From the NCBI GenBank assembly GCA_947579665.1, contig OX388349.1, positions 68,080,841-68,144,840 on the forward strand: DNA of 64,000 nt. Direction: 5' to 3'. Source of the stretch: Sympetrum striolatum (Eukaryota > Arthropoda > Insecta > Odonata > Libellulidae). Under the pieces are notes generated by a model. The model was not told the origin of the DNA. It was given only the letters and a program-made list of their open reading frames with translations, and did no database searches. Positions 49,441 through 61,419 of the stretch are shown piece by piece (the first letter of the stretch is position 1; every line of letters begins with the position of its first letter). The translations under genes were made by a program, and so were the position numbers.

Positions 49441-52400
49441 ATACATACTTTTTCTCAAAACGAGATAGATATAGGTATCAGTGGATTAGGGAATGATTCA
49501 TAAGTTCTTAGTTTTCTTTGGTTAAGGAACATTCCAAATGGTTCTATAGAAAAATTAAATTATAGTAGTTTTAAGTTTGTTAGTTTATATTGAATTAATT
49601 TAATCTGCCAAATCTTAATGAATGTAATATTTTGTATTTATATTTGTCACCGGAAAGAGAGAATGTACATTAAATTAACTGCTGCAACTTTTTTGTTAAT
49701 GTCTGTTCGACGTAAATGTTACTCAAAAGTCAGTGTAACTTAATAATAGAATTCTCACTGATTACACCCTATCTATTGCTTAGAAGAGGGTTATTAAGGT
49801 TATAGCAAATGGCTAATTAATTGAGTTATATGGTAATTACGCATCATTTATATACACGACATTCACCACCTTTGCATCAGTGGCAAAAATAACATTTCTG
49901 ATATATTATCAAATTATTTGCGGGCATAAGAAACTTAAGTGCCCTTATAGGCGTCTTAGTTCATATCCGAATCTGACACAAAAACATAAAGAAATTGAAG
50001 TTAATAAGAAAATTGAGGATCTGATCTGAATCTGATTTCTGAATGTTTTTCATGGTAGATACTATTCTACAAAATAACTGCTTTTTCAGCATGTAAATAT
50101 AACCTAAATGTACTTGAATTTGATTAACTTAAATTTTAATTGCGATTTTGAATTGTTAATTACAGTAATTTATGATCTCCAGAGGAGAGAAAAATTTTAT
50201 TAATATCCAATTTGTGAATTATACTTCTTTTTTATTCTTAGTTACATACTTTTTAATCATATTTTCTCCTTTTGCTTGTGTTTAATTACATATATGATTA
50301 CCCTATTCCAAAGCAAGGCATAACAAATTATTTCATAATAGGATCATTTTCAAGATCAACTTCCCTTGTTGTTTATAAGCTAAAACAATTAATTATTTTA
50401 TAAATTTCATTTTATCCGTCAACGAAATATTAAATCAACATTGTTATTCCCTTTGAAAATTTATTATCTTAAAATCTCATGAAATGAGATTAATTTAATC
50501 GGTGAATGGTATAAAATTAAACGATACTATTATTATTACGTAAATATGTAGATGCCTTATACTTTCGAAATATTTCCAAAATGTCTATAATGACCATAAG
50601 AATTAAACACTTTTATGGAAGAGAATTAATAGTCCTTTAATTCTGAACCGTCGTGTACGCGAGTGTATCTCTAAAAATATCCGGTACGCGGATTTGTAAT
50701 TCAACGAAAATTATATGGATCAGTTTCTTAATGCGTCACTGGTTCCTGAGAATAGCTAATAATCTACTTATTTTCCATTTTTTTATTTAGCTCAACATTA
50801 ATATCTCTTATTTAGCACCACCCACGTTGAACGCAATTTTTCTCATTTGGAAAATGGATTTTAGCGAATTCTAGACATTTTATAATAGGATTGCTCATTT
50901 TTCTGAGAAGTTGAAACCTCCTTCAGATTCCCACGATTAGTTTAGAGGTGGAAGGTTGAAGGTCAAGGGCAGAGATTACCTTGTGTCCATTTCTAGCTTC
51001 CAGAGTGTATATCACCTATGTTTTTAAAACGAAAAAATCTATTTTTCCAAAATGTTTGCTCAATTTAGTAGGAGTCAATTTATTAATAGACATGGAATCG
51101 GCCTCATCCAATTTTCGGCATGTAGAGGCTTTCCTCTCAGGGTTCAGTGGTGCAGTTTTATCCCTGACCTTGAGGGAACTTCACGTTGGCGGCTATAGAA
51201 GTACGTGTGCTGATACTGCTCTCGGCCATAAATATTTATTCGTTCGTGGGTTTGAAAAGGAAAAGAAGAAAATTCAGCTCCTTCGATAAGCGTGTGTTTT
51301 GAGCCCTTATTCCGAAGGCTCTCTATGGATGATTGAAGAAGGCATTATGATATATGAAATCCTTGACTAGAATCGTGAATTGAATGAGGTCAGTTCAGTT
51401 TTACGAGATTTGTGGTTGTATCATTAGTTACGTTATAGAGAACAAGGTAAGTTGATCAATCTCGAGTAATTAGATTAGTTTTCTGTAGAAGATAAATCTT
51501 ATTATGAATCGCAATATGAAGAGAAGAGGTAAGTTGACAAATTGAGCATAGCGACGAATTATTTGTTTCCTGTCTGTAAGTTAATCTGCCCGACGGCCAG
51601 TTTTACTTTTTGCTCTATCTATTAGTTGTTAAAATTCACAAAGAGGGGATAAATCTTTCTAGGGAAGGTGAGGTTTGCGGTAATTTGCCCTTACTTTCCT
51701 ACGCAGTCTACAGAAGTGAAAATCGTCTGCAAAGATGTAGTAAAATGACCCTTGGAATAAGAATTTCCATTCATTATTGTGTTTATTTATCAGCGATAAA
51801 TGCCATTACTCAGCATCACTCACACCTTAGCAATTCTTGGAGTGTCACAGGTATGAACAAGACAAAGATTTAATACAAATTAAGAATACATTTTATCCTT
51901 TGTGTCCGAAAAACAAACGGATTATTAACTTAACCAATATATATTAACGAGAGGAAATTATGGACAAACATTACTCTTATTTGATGATAAAAACCTGAAT
52001 GAATTCAGCCTAATTAACAAAACCATGAAGCAATAAGGTCGTGCTATCTTCATCCAGGATAACCGTAGTCATCCATCATTTTGATCAAAGTCAATGAGAA
52101 AACAGCATCAACCCAATGATAAGTCTGCATCTCAATTTTGTACACCAACCAATAATTTTTCATATTGTAATTAATTCGTTGTATGTAGTAATTATCCAGA
52201 AAAAAATACTGATAATGCTTGGGAAAACCTACCATGATAGTTTAAATATTCACTAATATTTTCACATATAACATTACATATCTTTTTGATATTCTCTGAC
52301 AAAGCTGGGATTTATTTCAACCGGAAAAAATATGTATATAATACCTTTAAACGGAAAAGTCTTCATTTATATCAGGTGTCAGGAGAAATATACACAGCCA

Positions 52401-52499
52401 GACATTTGCATTGCTTTCTTAAAAAAATGTATCCTGAAAGATTTTCAATTAGAGCTGGTATAGAAAAGACAACTCTTGGAGACGGGCTTCTTTGAATAA
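49441..52499. other. AT-rich DNA with two splice-donor-like words
   Basis: AAGGTAAGTTGA and GAGGTAAGTTGA occur 83 bp apart (51446-51455 and 51529-51538). The 102-codon frame at 50981-51289 lies upstream but resembles no protein and is not linked in frame to a donor. The remainder is empty. Confidence 0.35.
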
Positions 52500-53500
52500 A
52501 ATTACCACAGGATCCATAACCACAAAAGAATCTTTTATTCCGAGACCAGATTGCTACGGGTTGAGCAGACGTGGGAACAGGTTTTCAAAGGGGTTACCAG
52601 TCATGACCGCCGCAGGATGACTGCAAACATACCGCACTGCAATTTGGAAATGTTCATGAAGCTGGCCCCGCAACGCAGATCCCGCACCTTTCTACTTTGC
52701 ATTCGTCTATATCCATTTTCCATACCCAATGCAATCCGGAGCACTTCTCCCAAACGTATATCTCGCCGGGCGATCGAGCACCACGTGTGATGACGAGCTC
52801 GCGGTACACCGATATTTCGATCCGGGCAGCCATTCATGCACCTCTGCACCGCTTTAAGCCCACGTCGAAATAAACCGCATTTCTTTGTTCTCTATTTCTT
52901 TCGGGGAGAGAAAGAGAGAGAGACCCGCGAACGGGAGTGTTTCTGACGGGCCAATCGATGCGTCATCGTTAAAATTTCATCAAATTTCGCGGTTCAGATT
53001 GTCTTCGCCTCGGGGGAGATGTTAAATGGGATTCTTGTTAGCGGTACGGGGAAAAATCGACTGATTCGGAGTGTTTAATTAAAGGGGGGAGGGAAAATAA
53101 ATCAGGGCAACAAACAAAAATTGAAATCTAATGAAATATTCGTCTGTTTGCGTAAACGGGGGAATATTGAGGGGAATTAGGGCGCTAAGACTGTCGGCCA
53201 TTTGCGAGTTAATTACGATATTGCTCGATTGCTACTGACGGCGTAAAAATAGGGCTCGGCAAAGAGGGGGATTTGCAAATATTTTCTCAAAAATTAGCGT
53301 GGAAAGTTTAATTTTTCGGTGGCGGAAAAGGCTGGGAATATTTTTTAAAAATTTTTTCGAATGAATACAATTTCATTAAGTCTCCAATCGATATTTGTTC
53401 GCGATGAAAATGCTCGCGGTAGGATTTTACCCGCACGTGGTGAGTGAAATTTAAGTTTTACAGAGTTCATGAAGACAGCGCTCCCGGACTAAGGATAATC
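52500..53500. promoter_or_regulatory. CpG-rich island with a GA run
   Basis: CpG-rich DNA with CACGTG near 52782 and a GA run at 52906-52922 (GAGA-factor-like). At 53404 an ATG begins 12 codons that stop at a GTGAGT donor (exon end 53439); this is too short to trust. The island ends abruptly into AT-rich DNA. Confidence 0.25.
52906..52922 (+). repeat. GA microsatellite
   Basis: A run of A/G, mainly GA dinucleotides; such runs can bind GAGA-type factors in insects. Confidence 0.75.
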
Positions 53501-54469
53501 CTAGATAGTACGGATAAACTACCACATGTTACTGCTATCGTATATACAAGAATTATCTGCTAGCATCACAAAAACTGTGGTTAGCTATCAAAATGTAAGC
53601 TTGTATGAATTGTTTAAAATAATGTATAGTCCATCAATATTTCTCTCTGGAATCGATCTCTCTTTAGAATTTATTCGATAAAGCAATGAGAGTTACTGGA
53701 AAGATTCAGGGCTAGGGATAGGAATCTTTAGAAAATAAGATTAATTCAAAGGATTAATATACTAAATATATAATTAGTTCACAGAAAGTACGTTCTTAGA
53801 ATATGTAAGTGATTGATGCAATTAATGTGACAAACCGTTCTGATAATGCGAAGAAGATCAGGAGAATAGATGCTAGAACAAATCGTTTCAAGAATACTTT
53901 GTTTCCGTGAAAGATACGTAAAAGCAATCGATTAGGAAAATAGAGAACGCTGCCACACAGCAAAAGGTGCCTTGCAAGGTCTTTACATAAACATCTGATG
54001 AAACATTTTCATTCAGTTTAACTATTCTTAAAATCTTTCTTCCTGTCTCCATATCTCAACTTCGGTTATTTCTTATTATTAATTTCACTTGCTGTGTAAT
54101 TCTGAGTATACTATCAAGTCTTTATCATCATAATTTTTCATAAAACATTTAGTTTGATATAATAAAACAATTGTTTTAAGTATGGTATATTTTAGGGTTT
54201 TCTTATGGTTCTCATATAATGTAGCCCTTTCTTCAGCACAAGGGAACGATAAATAAACGATGCAAAACGTGTCAACTTTGGTATTGGAATCAAACTTAAT
54301 GCCCCTGGTACAAACCAGAGGCACCAAGTGTAATTTCAGTTTAGTCTTGCCTCTTGATTGGCTTTCCTATCCCTGCAATAACTCACGCCTCCGATTGGTA
54401 AAGATAATTCAACAACTAAACATAGATTTTCTAATCAAACTAGTATGACTGACTGAAGTAATTTTGTCC
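53501..54469. other. AT-rich DNA, nothing recognised
   Basis: A short imperfect stem (TGCCCCTGGT with ACCAGAGGCA, 54300-54323) is the only structure noticed. Confidence 0.4.
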
Positions 54470-54660
54470 TATAAGGAACGCGTCACCACCTTCCGCTTCT
54501 GATGACTACGAATTACTCCAGGGGAAATTGAATTAATTCATCACCTTCACGGCTAATGCCTTTTATGCTCGCGCGGCCTAAATATATAAAGCCCGCGGAC
54601 ACAAGATCTTCATTGCTCTCACGATAGCTGCCCGCGGCCCTTCTAGCTCTCCTATAAAAA
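54470..54660 (+). promoter_or_regulatory. candidate TATA-Inr core promoter in a short GC island
   Basis: TATATAAA at 54583-54590, flanked by GCGCGGCC and GCCCGCGG, is followed by TCATTG with its A at 54612. That is 29 bp from the first T of the TATA word, the normal spacing to an initiator (consensus TCAKTY, 5 of 6). No downstream open frame or DPE is visible, so the transcript, if any, is unknown. AT-rich genomes produce TATA words often; the spacing and GC flanks make this one better than random. Confidence 0.3.
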
Positions 54661-55979
54661 TAGCTACTTCAATTAAGGTACTACCAATTTCATCTATCAT
54701 TTTTCTTATTTTGCAACTCAAATTAACGTCAAAATTACTGCTTGAGTCTCACAGTGCGAGATGAACTTAAATCGGAGATTAAAAATATTAGAATAATTTC
54801 TTATGGAGAACGAAATTTAAATTAAGGGACCCTCATTTTATGAGAACCGTATGAGATAGAATATATGTAAGTAAATTTGCCGGTTTGCTTTAATAAAAAA
54901 ATGTGTTAAAAAATTACGGTGCTAAAACTATTATTGTTTTCTAATTATAAATAAGTGGTTCAGTAAAATATTCTATTTTATATTCCAAGTATTTTCCACG
55001 AACAATCATTTACACCACGATCCTCCAAACTTATTCTTACTTTCTTATCAGTGCAGACTTCAAAGAGATGTATCTCGTGATTCTTTTCTTTAAAGTAAAA
55101 GCAAAACCTTAAATATCTTATAAAAATTAAATTATGAACATAGATCCCATGTAAACTTAAAATATTAACTTAAACGACATCGGAGGCATTTTTACGGAAA
55201 TTCTTAGATGGTAGTACCAATACATTATTATTTTTATTATTATTATTTATTATTAGAAGTGTAAAAAATCCATACCCGTATGCTATAATTTCGCGATGCA
55301 TGTGTGTATGTCTTCTAAAAGCAGATCAGTAAAAGTAGTACAGTAAGAGAACGTGTTTGCATGCCTTGGTTTGACAAAAACAAACTCGAAAAGAATCTAA
55401 GCAATAAAAATAATCCATTACAATGAATTATATGAATTTAGGGGGAATATGAAACGTGCCAATAAATTTGTATGCTTCACATAGTCTTCAAACTATTAAG
55501 AGAAACTTAGCTTTATTCTCATCCTTAGATGTATTAATAATTATTTTCTCATCACGGTATTTGGAACTTACTTATTACAGAAATACTTATCTCATACTTA
55601 TCCTTTTTGATCCTTTCATTTAATCAACACTTCTCATCTGATAATAAGCATTACATCTCGTTACACTACTGATTTCTGATGTATCTTTCCATTTGTAGTA
55701 TGTAGTTACTTCCTTCTGCTGAGAAGTTGCAAACTATATAAATTCATATCTTAATTTTTTATGCTATAGCTTTTATATAGATGATAAGTTTTGCAGGTAA
55801 ATAATTAAGGAGATCCAGGAAAACTTTTCACTACCGTAATTTTCTAGCGAATATTTTTCACTTATATCCAAATTTTGAAACAATAACATTGAAATCAGTT
55901 AGTAAGAAATATTATCCGAATTCATAACAATTAATAGGAATGTTATGATATTCAGAGTGTGCCCACTTGTGGATGAACA
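54661..55979. other. AT-rich DNA with a TTA microsatellite
   Basis: Only the TTA-rich repeat listed separately stands out. Confidence 0.4.
55224..55256 (+). repeat. TTA-rich microsatellite
   Basis: Imperfect (TTA)n with TTTA interruptions, about 33 nt. Confidence 0.85.
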
Positions 55980-56780
55980 GGAATGAGATCAACACATAAA
56001 CTCTCCCATAAAATCCACAGCAACTGGGGATTTAAACGCATAAAAAACATAAGAGCTTAAAAGTAGACCGGCATGAATGAAGAAAAACACGGCTTGAACT
56101 CAAAACCATAAGATCCCGGAATGGACTGCCTCCATAAACCAACACGCGACTCCCTTGTAAAGGTCGAATTAAAGAAAACAAAATACGGCCCTTAAATTTT
56201 ATGCACCCTCAATCCCATTAAGGGCGTTAACACGGCGAGTGCTACGCGGCGATAACCTTGTGTAAGCAGCGAAATCACATCCCGGCGAAATTTCAACGTT
56301 TACGGCGACTTTTAAAGCGATCGCTTCGAAAGCTTCTTGGGCTCCGAGTGTTTGAAGAGCCGCTGGAAAATTAACCGAGATTATGGCTGCTAAACGATTT
56401 AGCCGCGTAAAAAAGAAACCTTTTGTCATCCTTTAACGTCGAGATTTATCGATCCCCGAGCGATAATTTCCTTTCTGTTATTCCTCGCGTTATAACCCAC
56501 CGTTCATCCCGGATCCTCATCCAATAAAGATGTTCCGTTCGGATTCGAGCTAATCGTTCCGAACGATCTTCCACGAAAAACTCTCCGGTGCTCCCTCTAT
56601 TACTCCCTTACCTGCGGTTCGAGAGCAAACATCTCCCCGCACTCATCACATTACAATTTTCCTCCTGCACTCCACTCCCCCCTCTATTTCCATTTAATCC
56701 AACTCTTTCTGAACATTATTGAACTAGGCTTTTTTTACGGCAGTAGTTAGGCTCGCCGTTCTCTATGTCAAACTCGCTCA
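55980..56780. promoter_or_regulatory. CpG-rich island, possible conserved noncoding element
   Basis: CpG-rich DNA with interspersed TTAA/AATTA words. The minus frame 56199-56429 is Ala-rich and without known motifs. Its resemblance to enhancer-like islands at 22.8-23.7 kb is in style only. Confidence 0.22.
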
Positions 56781-59189
56781 GCTTTTATGGAAGTCTTGGT
56801 TATGTGAAGGATTTTCAAGAAGATGAACGATTCGAAAATTACAATTGAATCTTCACTTACGTATGGCTGTAATAATATTCATCTCGAACCCAAATTTCAC
56901 CTAAGCAATTAGAAACGAGAAACCCTTGAGAGGGAATGTGACTACGCTAAGATGAAGAGTGAGAGTTTGCTCTTTCTTTTCATAAACTTTTCAAACATTA
57001 TCATAAATATATATGTACTTAATTAATTAATCATTAATCAAAAACAATAAAATACACAATCGAAAAGCCGATTTTAATCCCAAATGCTCCTTCATAGTCT
57101 AAAAACACGTCTAGAGAGGGAATGAGGCTATTCAATAAAAATGAGGAGTAAGGTAATTTCCCTCACTGAGATAAAATTATACGTACAGAAAAAATCAACA
57201 ATAGAGTACATTCCAGTAGTCTTATTAATAACTTAGCATAGTTTGCAATAGTAGTCGTTTAAGATTGGCCAAAATGTATACTATAGGGCAGTATCATTGA
57301 TACCCCGTTAGCTATAACATTATTACAGCTATCAATGAGGCTGGGTGGATGGAAGATACCTTCACGTTTCTCAGGGAAAAATATTTAGTCACTTCAAAAG
57401 TTAGCGAAGTTGAATGCAGCTTTACTCAGTCCATTAGAAATTTGTATATGAATTATCCTTACCAAGATCATCAATGGCTAAACAAAAAGTATATAAAAGC
57501 CGTGGAAAACAAAATGTTCTCTAAATTTTAATTTCATCAGATTTACAACGATCTAATTGAAAAATGAATACTGTTTTGTTTCGTAAAACGTATCCGTGAG
57601 AGTGGCCCAATTAATTAATTACCTGTCCATTTCGATTTCGACATGAGAAGCACATTTTAAAAATCATTTCATGCAAAATCCCTGTAAGAAGCATTTATGC
57701 ACGATTTTGATAATTCAGTAATTTGGATTGTTCCTCCGCTGCTAAGTATTCCTACAATTGGCTACAATCCTCGAGGGTTTGCAATGGTCAATTTATAGTA
57801 ATAGCCGGACGCTTAGGCGTGCAGATATGCTCGGGGTTTCCTAAAACCTAGTTTATGACGACCCATAAACAAGGACTAGATGTACTGCTTGCCCAATCGG
57901 GTGCATCCATAGGGGTCACGTGGCTGAACATTACTCGCTCTAATAAATTCATGAATCTCGGACAAAGACCATCCCTAGCCACGATTCTGGAATTCGAGGA
58001 GTTCCTTCACTGGAAAGAATAAGAGGAAACTATACCGCAGTAACAAACGGAGATTGTTATCCAAACAGAACGGCCTTTGCAGCACTTCCTAACGAGGAAA
58101 GAATACCCTCGGAATATTTATCAAAGAATCGAGAAAGATTATACAGTTCCACGGTTTTCTCTGACTTACAAAAACAAGAAAAAATTAGTTTTGCTCCACA
58201 TTAGGCTAGTTTGGTTGTAAACTCAAACAATTTTTTATTTTTGTCAGTAAAAGCGAGGTATATTTACGTAGAAAAAATTGATGCGCTTATTTCACCTCGC
58301 TATTTCAGCTTGTGGTTAAGAAGGAGAGAAAAAGGCAACCAGCCCTGAATTTCAGAGAAATACCTAGGAATTACTCGATATCAATAATCCTTATGGAGAT
58401 GTAGTATAGAAGAACAAACTTGGCCTTTTTTAGGTGGAAATGAATTCCTAATTCATATCTGAATCTGAGCATCGATATCATGGTACAGATGAAAGAAATA
58501 GCCAAGCCATATTAATTAATCATAAGATATAAATATATCCGTGTCATGAAAATAGTGTACATACAAAGTAGGAGAGACAATATTGATTTTAGTTGTTAAA
58601 ACATTTATCTTCAAGCAGAAGAGAAAACATATATTTGGTTTGAAGTAAAAATAAGTCTACATTATGATCTAAATTCTCTCAATTTAAGTCAGGCTAAAGT
58701 TATCCGTAAACCCTATTCAAAATCCACCCTCTTAGTTAGATTTCTGTAATTGCAAGCGATGAATAAGACCTTAATATACATTTCTATGAAAAACATTCTA
58801 CATTATATGATTTCAAACCTAAGACAAAATTCTCCAGCTCTCAAAAGGCAGTCGGCATTCTAAAATTAATAAAACTAAAGTTGTCGTGTTTTCAAATAGT
58901 ATTTCAAGAAAGATTGCCACAACCTATTATTAAAATATCATTTCCAAATTTGGAAACTTCTGAGTGAAAAGTGTAGCGTGGAATGTCCTTAGAGGAAAAT
59001 TATTATGAGAGAACTGTTATCGGGCGAATAAAAGTCTAAGGGTACCATCCTCTTTAGTGGGACGTCTCTCTAAGAAACATGTACAAAACGCCCAGGAATC
59101 GAGAACCTTACTATTGGATTAACTTTTATTTTTGTGTGATATGATAATTACTTGAATGGATTATATTAAATGCAAGACGATAATGATAA
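56781..59189. other. AT-rich DNA with a weakly GC-richer patch at 57.7-58.1 kb
   Basis: No exon, RNA gene or structured repeat seen. Confidence 0.4.
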
Positions 59190-60000
59190 CTCAATCGCTC
59201 ACTTTCAAGTCAGCACTAAATACCACCACATCTGAGACACGGAGGCTGTCAAAATGGAAACCGCGCCGAAAGCGATCCGCCGAGGCCAACCTTCGTCACT
59301 TCGCCCACAATCTTCGCCTTATCGCTTAATTTCCCTACAAGTTAAAACAACAGGAATCTATTCATTCTTTCCCGCCCACTCACCCCATTTGCCTTTCCTC
59401 TCTTCCTTTTCTCCCACGCCTCTTCCCCTCCGCCCACCGGCACGCAGCCATCCCCACCGTCGGGAAAAACGGAGGAGAGCGAGGGGGAGAGAGACTTTAC
59501 TACACGGCTCCCACTCGGCGCCCAGACTCGCCAGTCACCGCGAATCCTTCGCCGAAGCAAGAGCTTGGTCGAGAGGGCGCGATAACGCGTCGGTGTGCGG
59601 GTCGTAGCGCCCTTGTATCCCCTGCCCAAAAGGGCCATTGGCTTCAACACCCGTATTTCGATAGGAGATAAGCAAGTGGGGAAGTGAGGGGTACCCACGT
59701 GCTCCTGACCGAATGGACCTTTGTCACCCACCGGGAATCCCCCCATCTCCTGAAGGGCTATTTCGCGAAAGACTTTGGAAGTTCGCAAGAGTCGCCTTCC
59801 ATGCGTGGAGTATGTCTCGGATTGATGGGGAGGGAGGTTGGATGGAAGTTTGAATGTTGAGGATCTGTATGTAGTTTCCGCCGGTGTGTTTATCTCGTAG
59901 TTCTGAGAGGTGATCGGGAGTGTTAGCGCTGTACTGGTAGGTTTCTAATGTACGTACGTTTGTCTTAACTGCCAATTTCTCTGTGATCTCGCTATGATAG
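59190..60000. promoter_or_regulatory. CpG-rich island with overlapping open frames
   Basis: One of the most GC-rich stretches. On +, ATG at 59254 sits in an ideal insect Kozak context (CAAAATGG) and opens 117 Arg/Ser/Pro-rich codons to 59607. On the minus strand a 148-codon frame covers 59342-59788 but starts at TTG. Both frames being open points to composition. A promoter or untranslated exon is as likely as a protein. Confidence 0.3.
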
Positions 60001-60399
60001 TTGATGATACGGGAGCGTTTTGATTGAAACCAAAGTTTAGTTTGTTGTTAATCGTCGTTTCATTGAATTGGACACTTGCAGCCAGGAATGCATTGTATAC
60101 ATTCTAGTGCTTTGGAATCAGAAGATAAATATAGTTAAATGAGTTAAAGAAATTCTTTAACTTTCCCGTATCTAACAATTGATTCTTTAAGAGGAGATCT
60201 CCCTGTGCTCCCTACCATTTTTCTAAGATTAGAAGTAAAGTTATCAAAGATCGTCATAAACTAATCAAAAAACGTTAGGCTCACTAACTTCATGCACGAA
60301 TAACCGAACATTCGCTGTCTCTACAAACCAATATCAACGGAAGACTGAAAATTGATAAACGCCTGAAAGAATTTTCTTTAATTAAACTGAACGCTTTAG
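60001..60399. other. AT-rich spacer, nothing recognised
   Basis: No feature seen between the two GC-rich islands. Confidence 0.4.
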
Positions 60400-61352
60400 G
60401 CCTAATGATAAAAAATATATGAGTGATAACAAGTCAAGCTTGATCGGTTGCGGTCCGCGGTGAACCTGCTGAAACAAACATAAAATAATCGTAACCCAAT
60501 TTTTCTCCGTGTGTAGTTCACGGTACGTGGAAGCCGTCAAAGATAGGAGTAGTCTCTGCGGTAGACGGGTCAGAGAGCAGGAGAGAAACCAATCTTTCAA
60601 CTGGGAAGAGGCGAAACAAAGGGTGAAAGGAAAGCAGAGATTGCTTATTCCGATTCGGCGCGAGTTCAGCCGTTCGTGACCTGTCAGTCCGGATTGATCA
60701 GCCTTTCCTTCCCTAAAAAAGAGAAAAAGACGATAATATTTGACGCCAGAAGAAATAAACCCACCATTTCCTGAAAATAAACACTTAAGTACCCCTTGCC
60801 ACGACCTATCAAAAGTTTTCCCCACCGAAGAAAAATCAGCTGCAAGTATTTCCTAGCTCGCCGCATAATTAATCACACCCACCAAAATCAAACCTTTTGG
60901 TCCACTCACCAATGCTATAAGTTTTTGCACTGTTTTCCCGAAGTGAAGAAGAAAAAGTTCTACGGCTCAACGAGGGAAATTTCGACTTCTGATTGGATTC
61001 CCGACCATACATACGAAATTTTTCCGGGGACCGAAGCGTCATCTACCGGGGAGGTTGGATCCCCGAGCCCGCGAGGGAAACCTGTCACCGATGCGGGGAT
61101 AGAGAGGATCCCTGTGGGACTCCTTAGAGTTCGTTGCCGTCTGAAGTTTCATAAATGAAGACAGAGGAGGATTCCATCGCTTCGAGGCGACGGCGTCTCT
61201 TTCTTCGGCAGTTTGCAAAAGCGGTCGTGGCCACCGCCTTTCGTCTGACGTGATTGGAAAGGAGTGGAAACTGTTGTTCATCTTTCGAATTAATTCTAAG
61301 GACCTATTGGATTCGAGTTCTCCCTCTTCTGCTGTTTCAACTGAAATCGACA
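60400..61352 (+). promoter_or_regulatory. GC-rich island, possible promoter and 5' UTR
   Basis: A GC-elevated stretch directly upstream of the candidate first exon at 61353. TCAGTC at 60684-60689 fits the arthropod initiator consensus, but no TATA or DPE is placed correctly around it. Frames on both strands are open without domains; the + frame that includes the exon has no earlier ATG (it opens with TTG at 61254). Confidence 0.3.
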
Positions 61353-61419
61353 ATGGTTCCGTTCCTAAAGCGACTCATCTCGGCGTTGCTGTTACAGATG
61401 ATAATTCTACAAGATCATG
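61353..61419 (+). CDS. candidate first coding exon with signal peptide (partial gene)
   Basis: The ATG at 61353 has an insect-like start context (CGACAATGG) and is the first ATG in its frame. The 22 complete codons encode basic residues at positions 6-7 (KR), then the hydrophobic core LISALLLQMIIL, then QDH: an ordinary secretory signal peptide. The exon can end at 61419 at CATG|GTGAGT, a strong 5' splice site, leaving one base over (phase 1). Signal-peptide exons spliced in phase 1 are typical of immunoglobulin-superfamily and other secreted or membrane genes, where the mature domain starts in the next exon. No matching next exon is found in the last 2.6 kb, so the gene would continue past the window after a long intron. 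If unspliced, the frame stops at 61490. The family cannot be named. Confidence 0.38.

Noticed and set aside
53404..53439. 12-codon ATG-to-donor exon
   Set aside because: Too short and without signal-peptide character; one chance donor near an ATG is expected.
59342..59788. 148-codon ORF on the minus strand, the longest in the window
   Set aside because: It begins with TTG and overlaps an open + frame in CpG-rich DNA; no domain seen.
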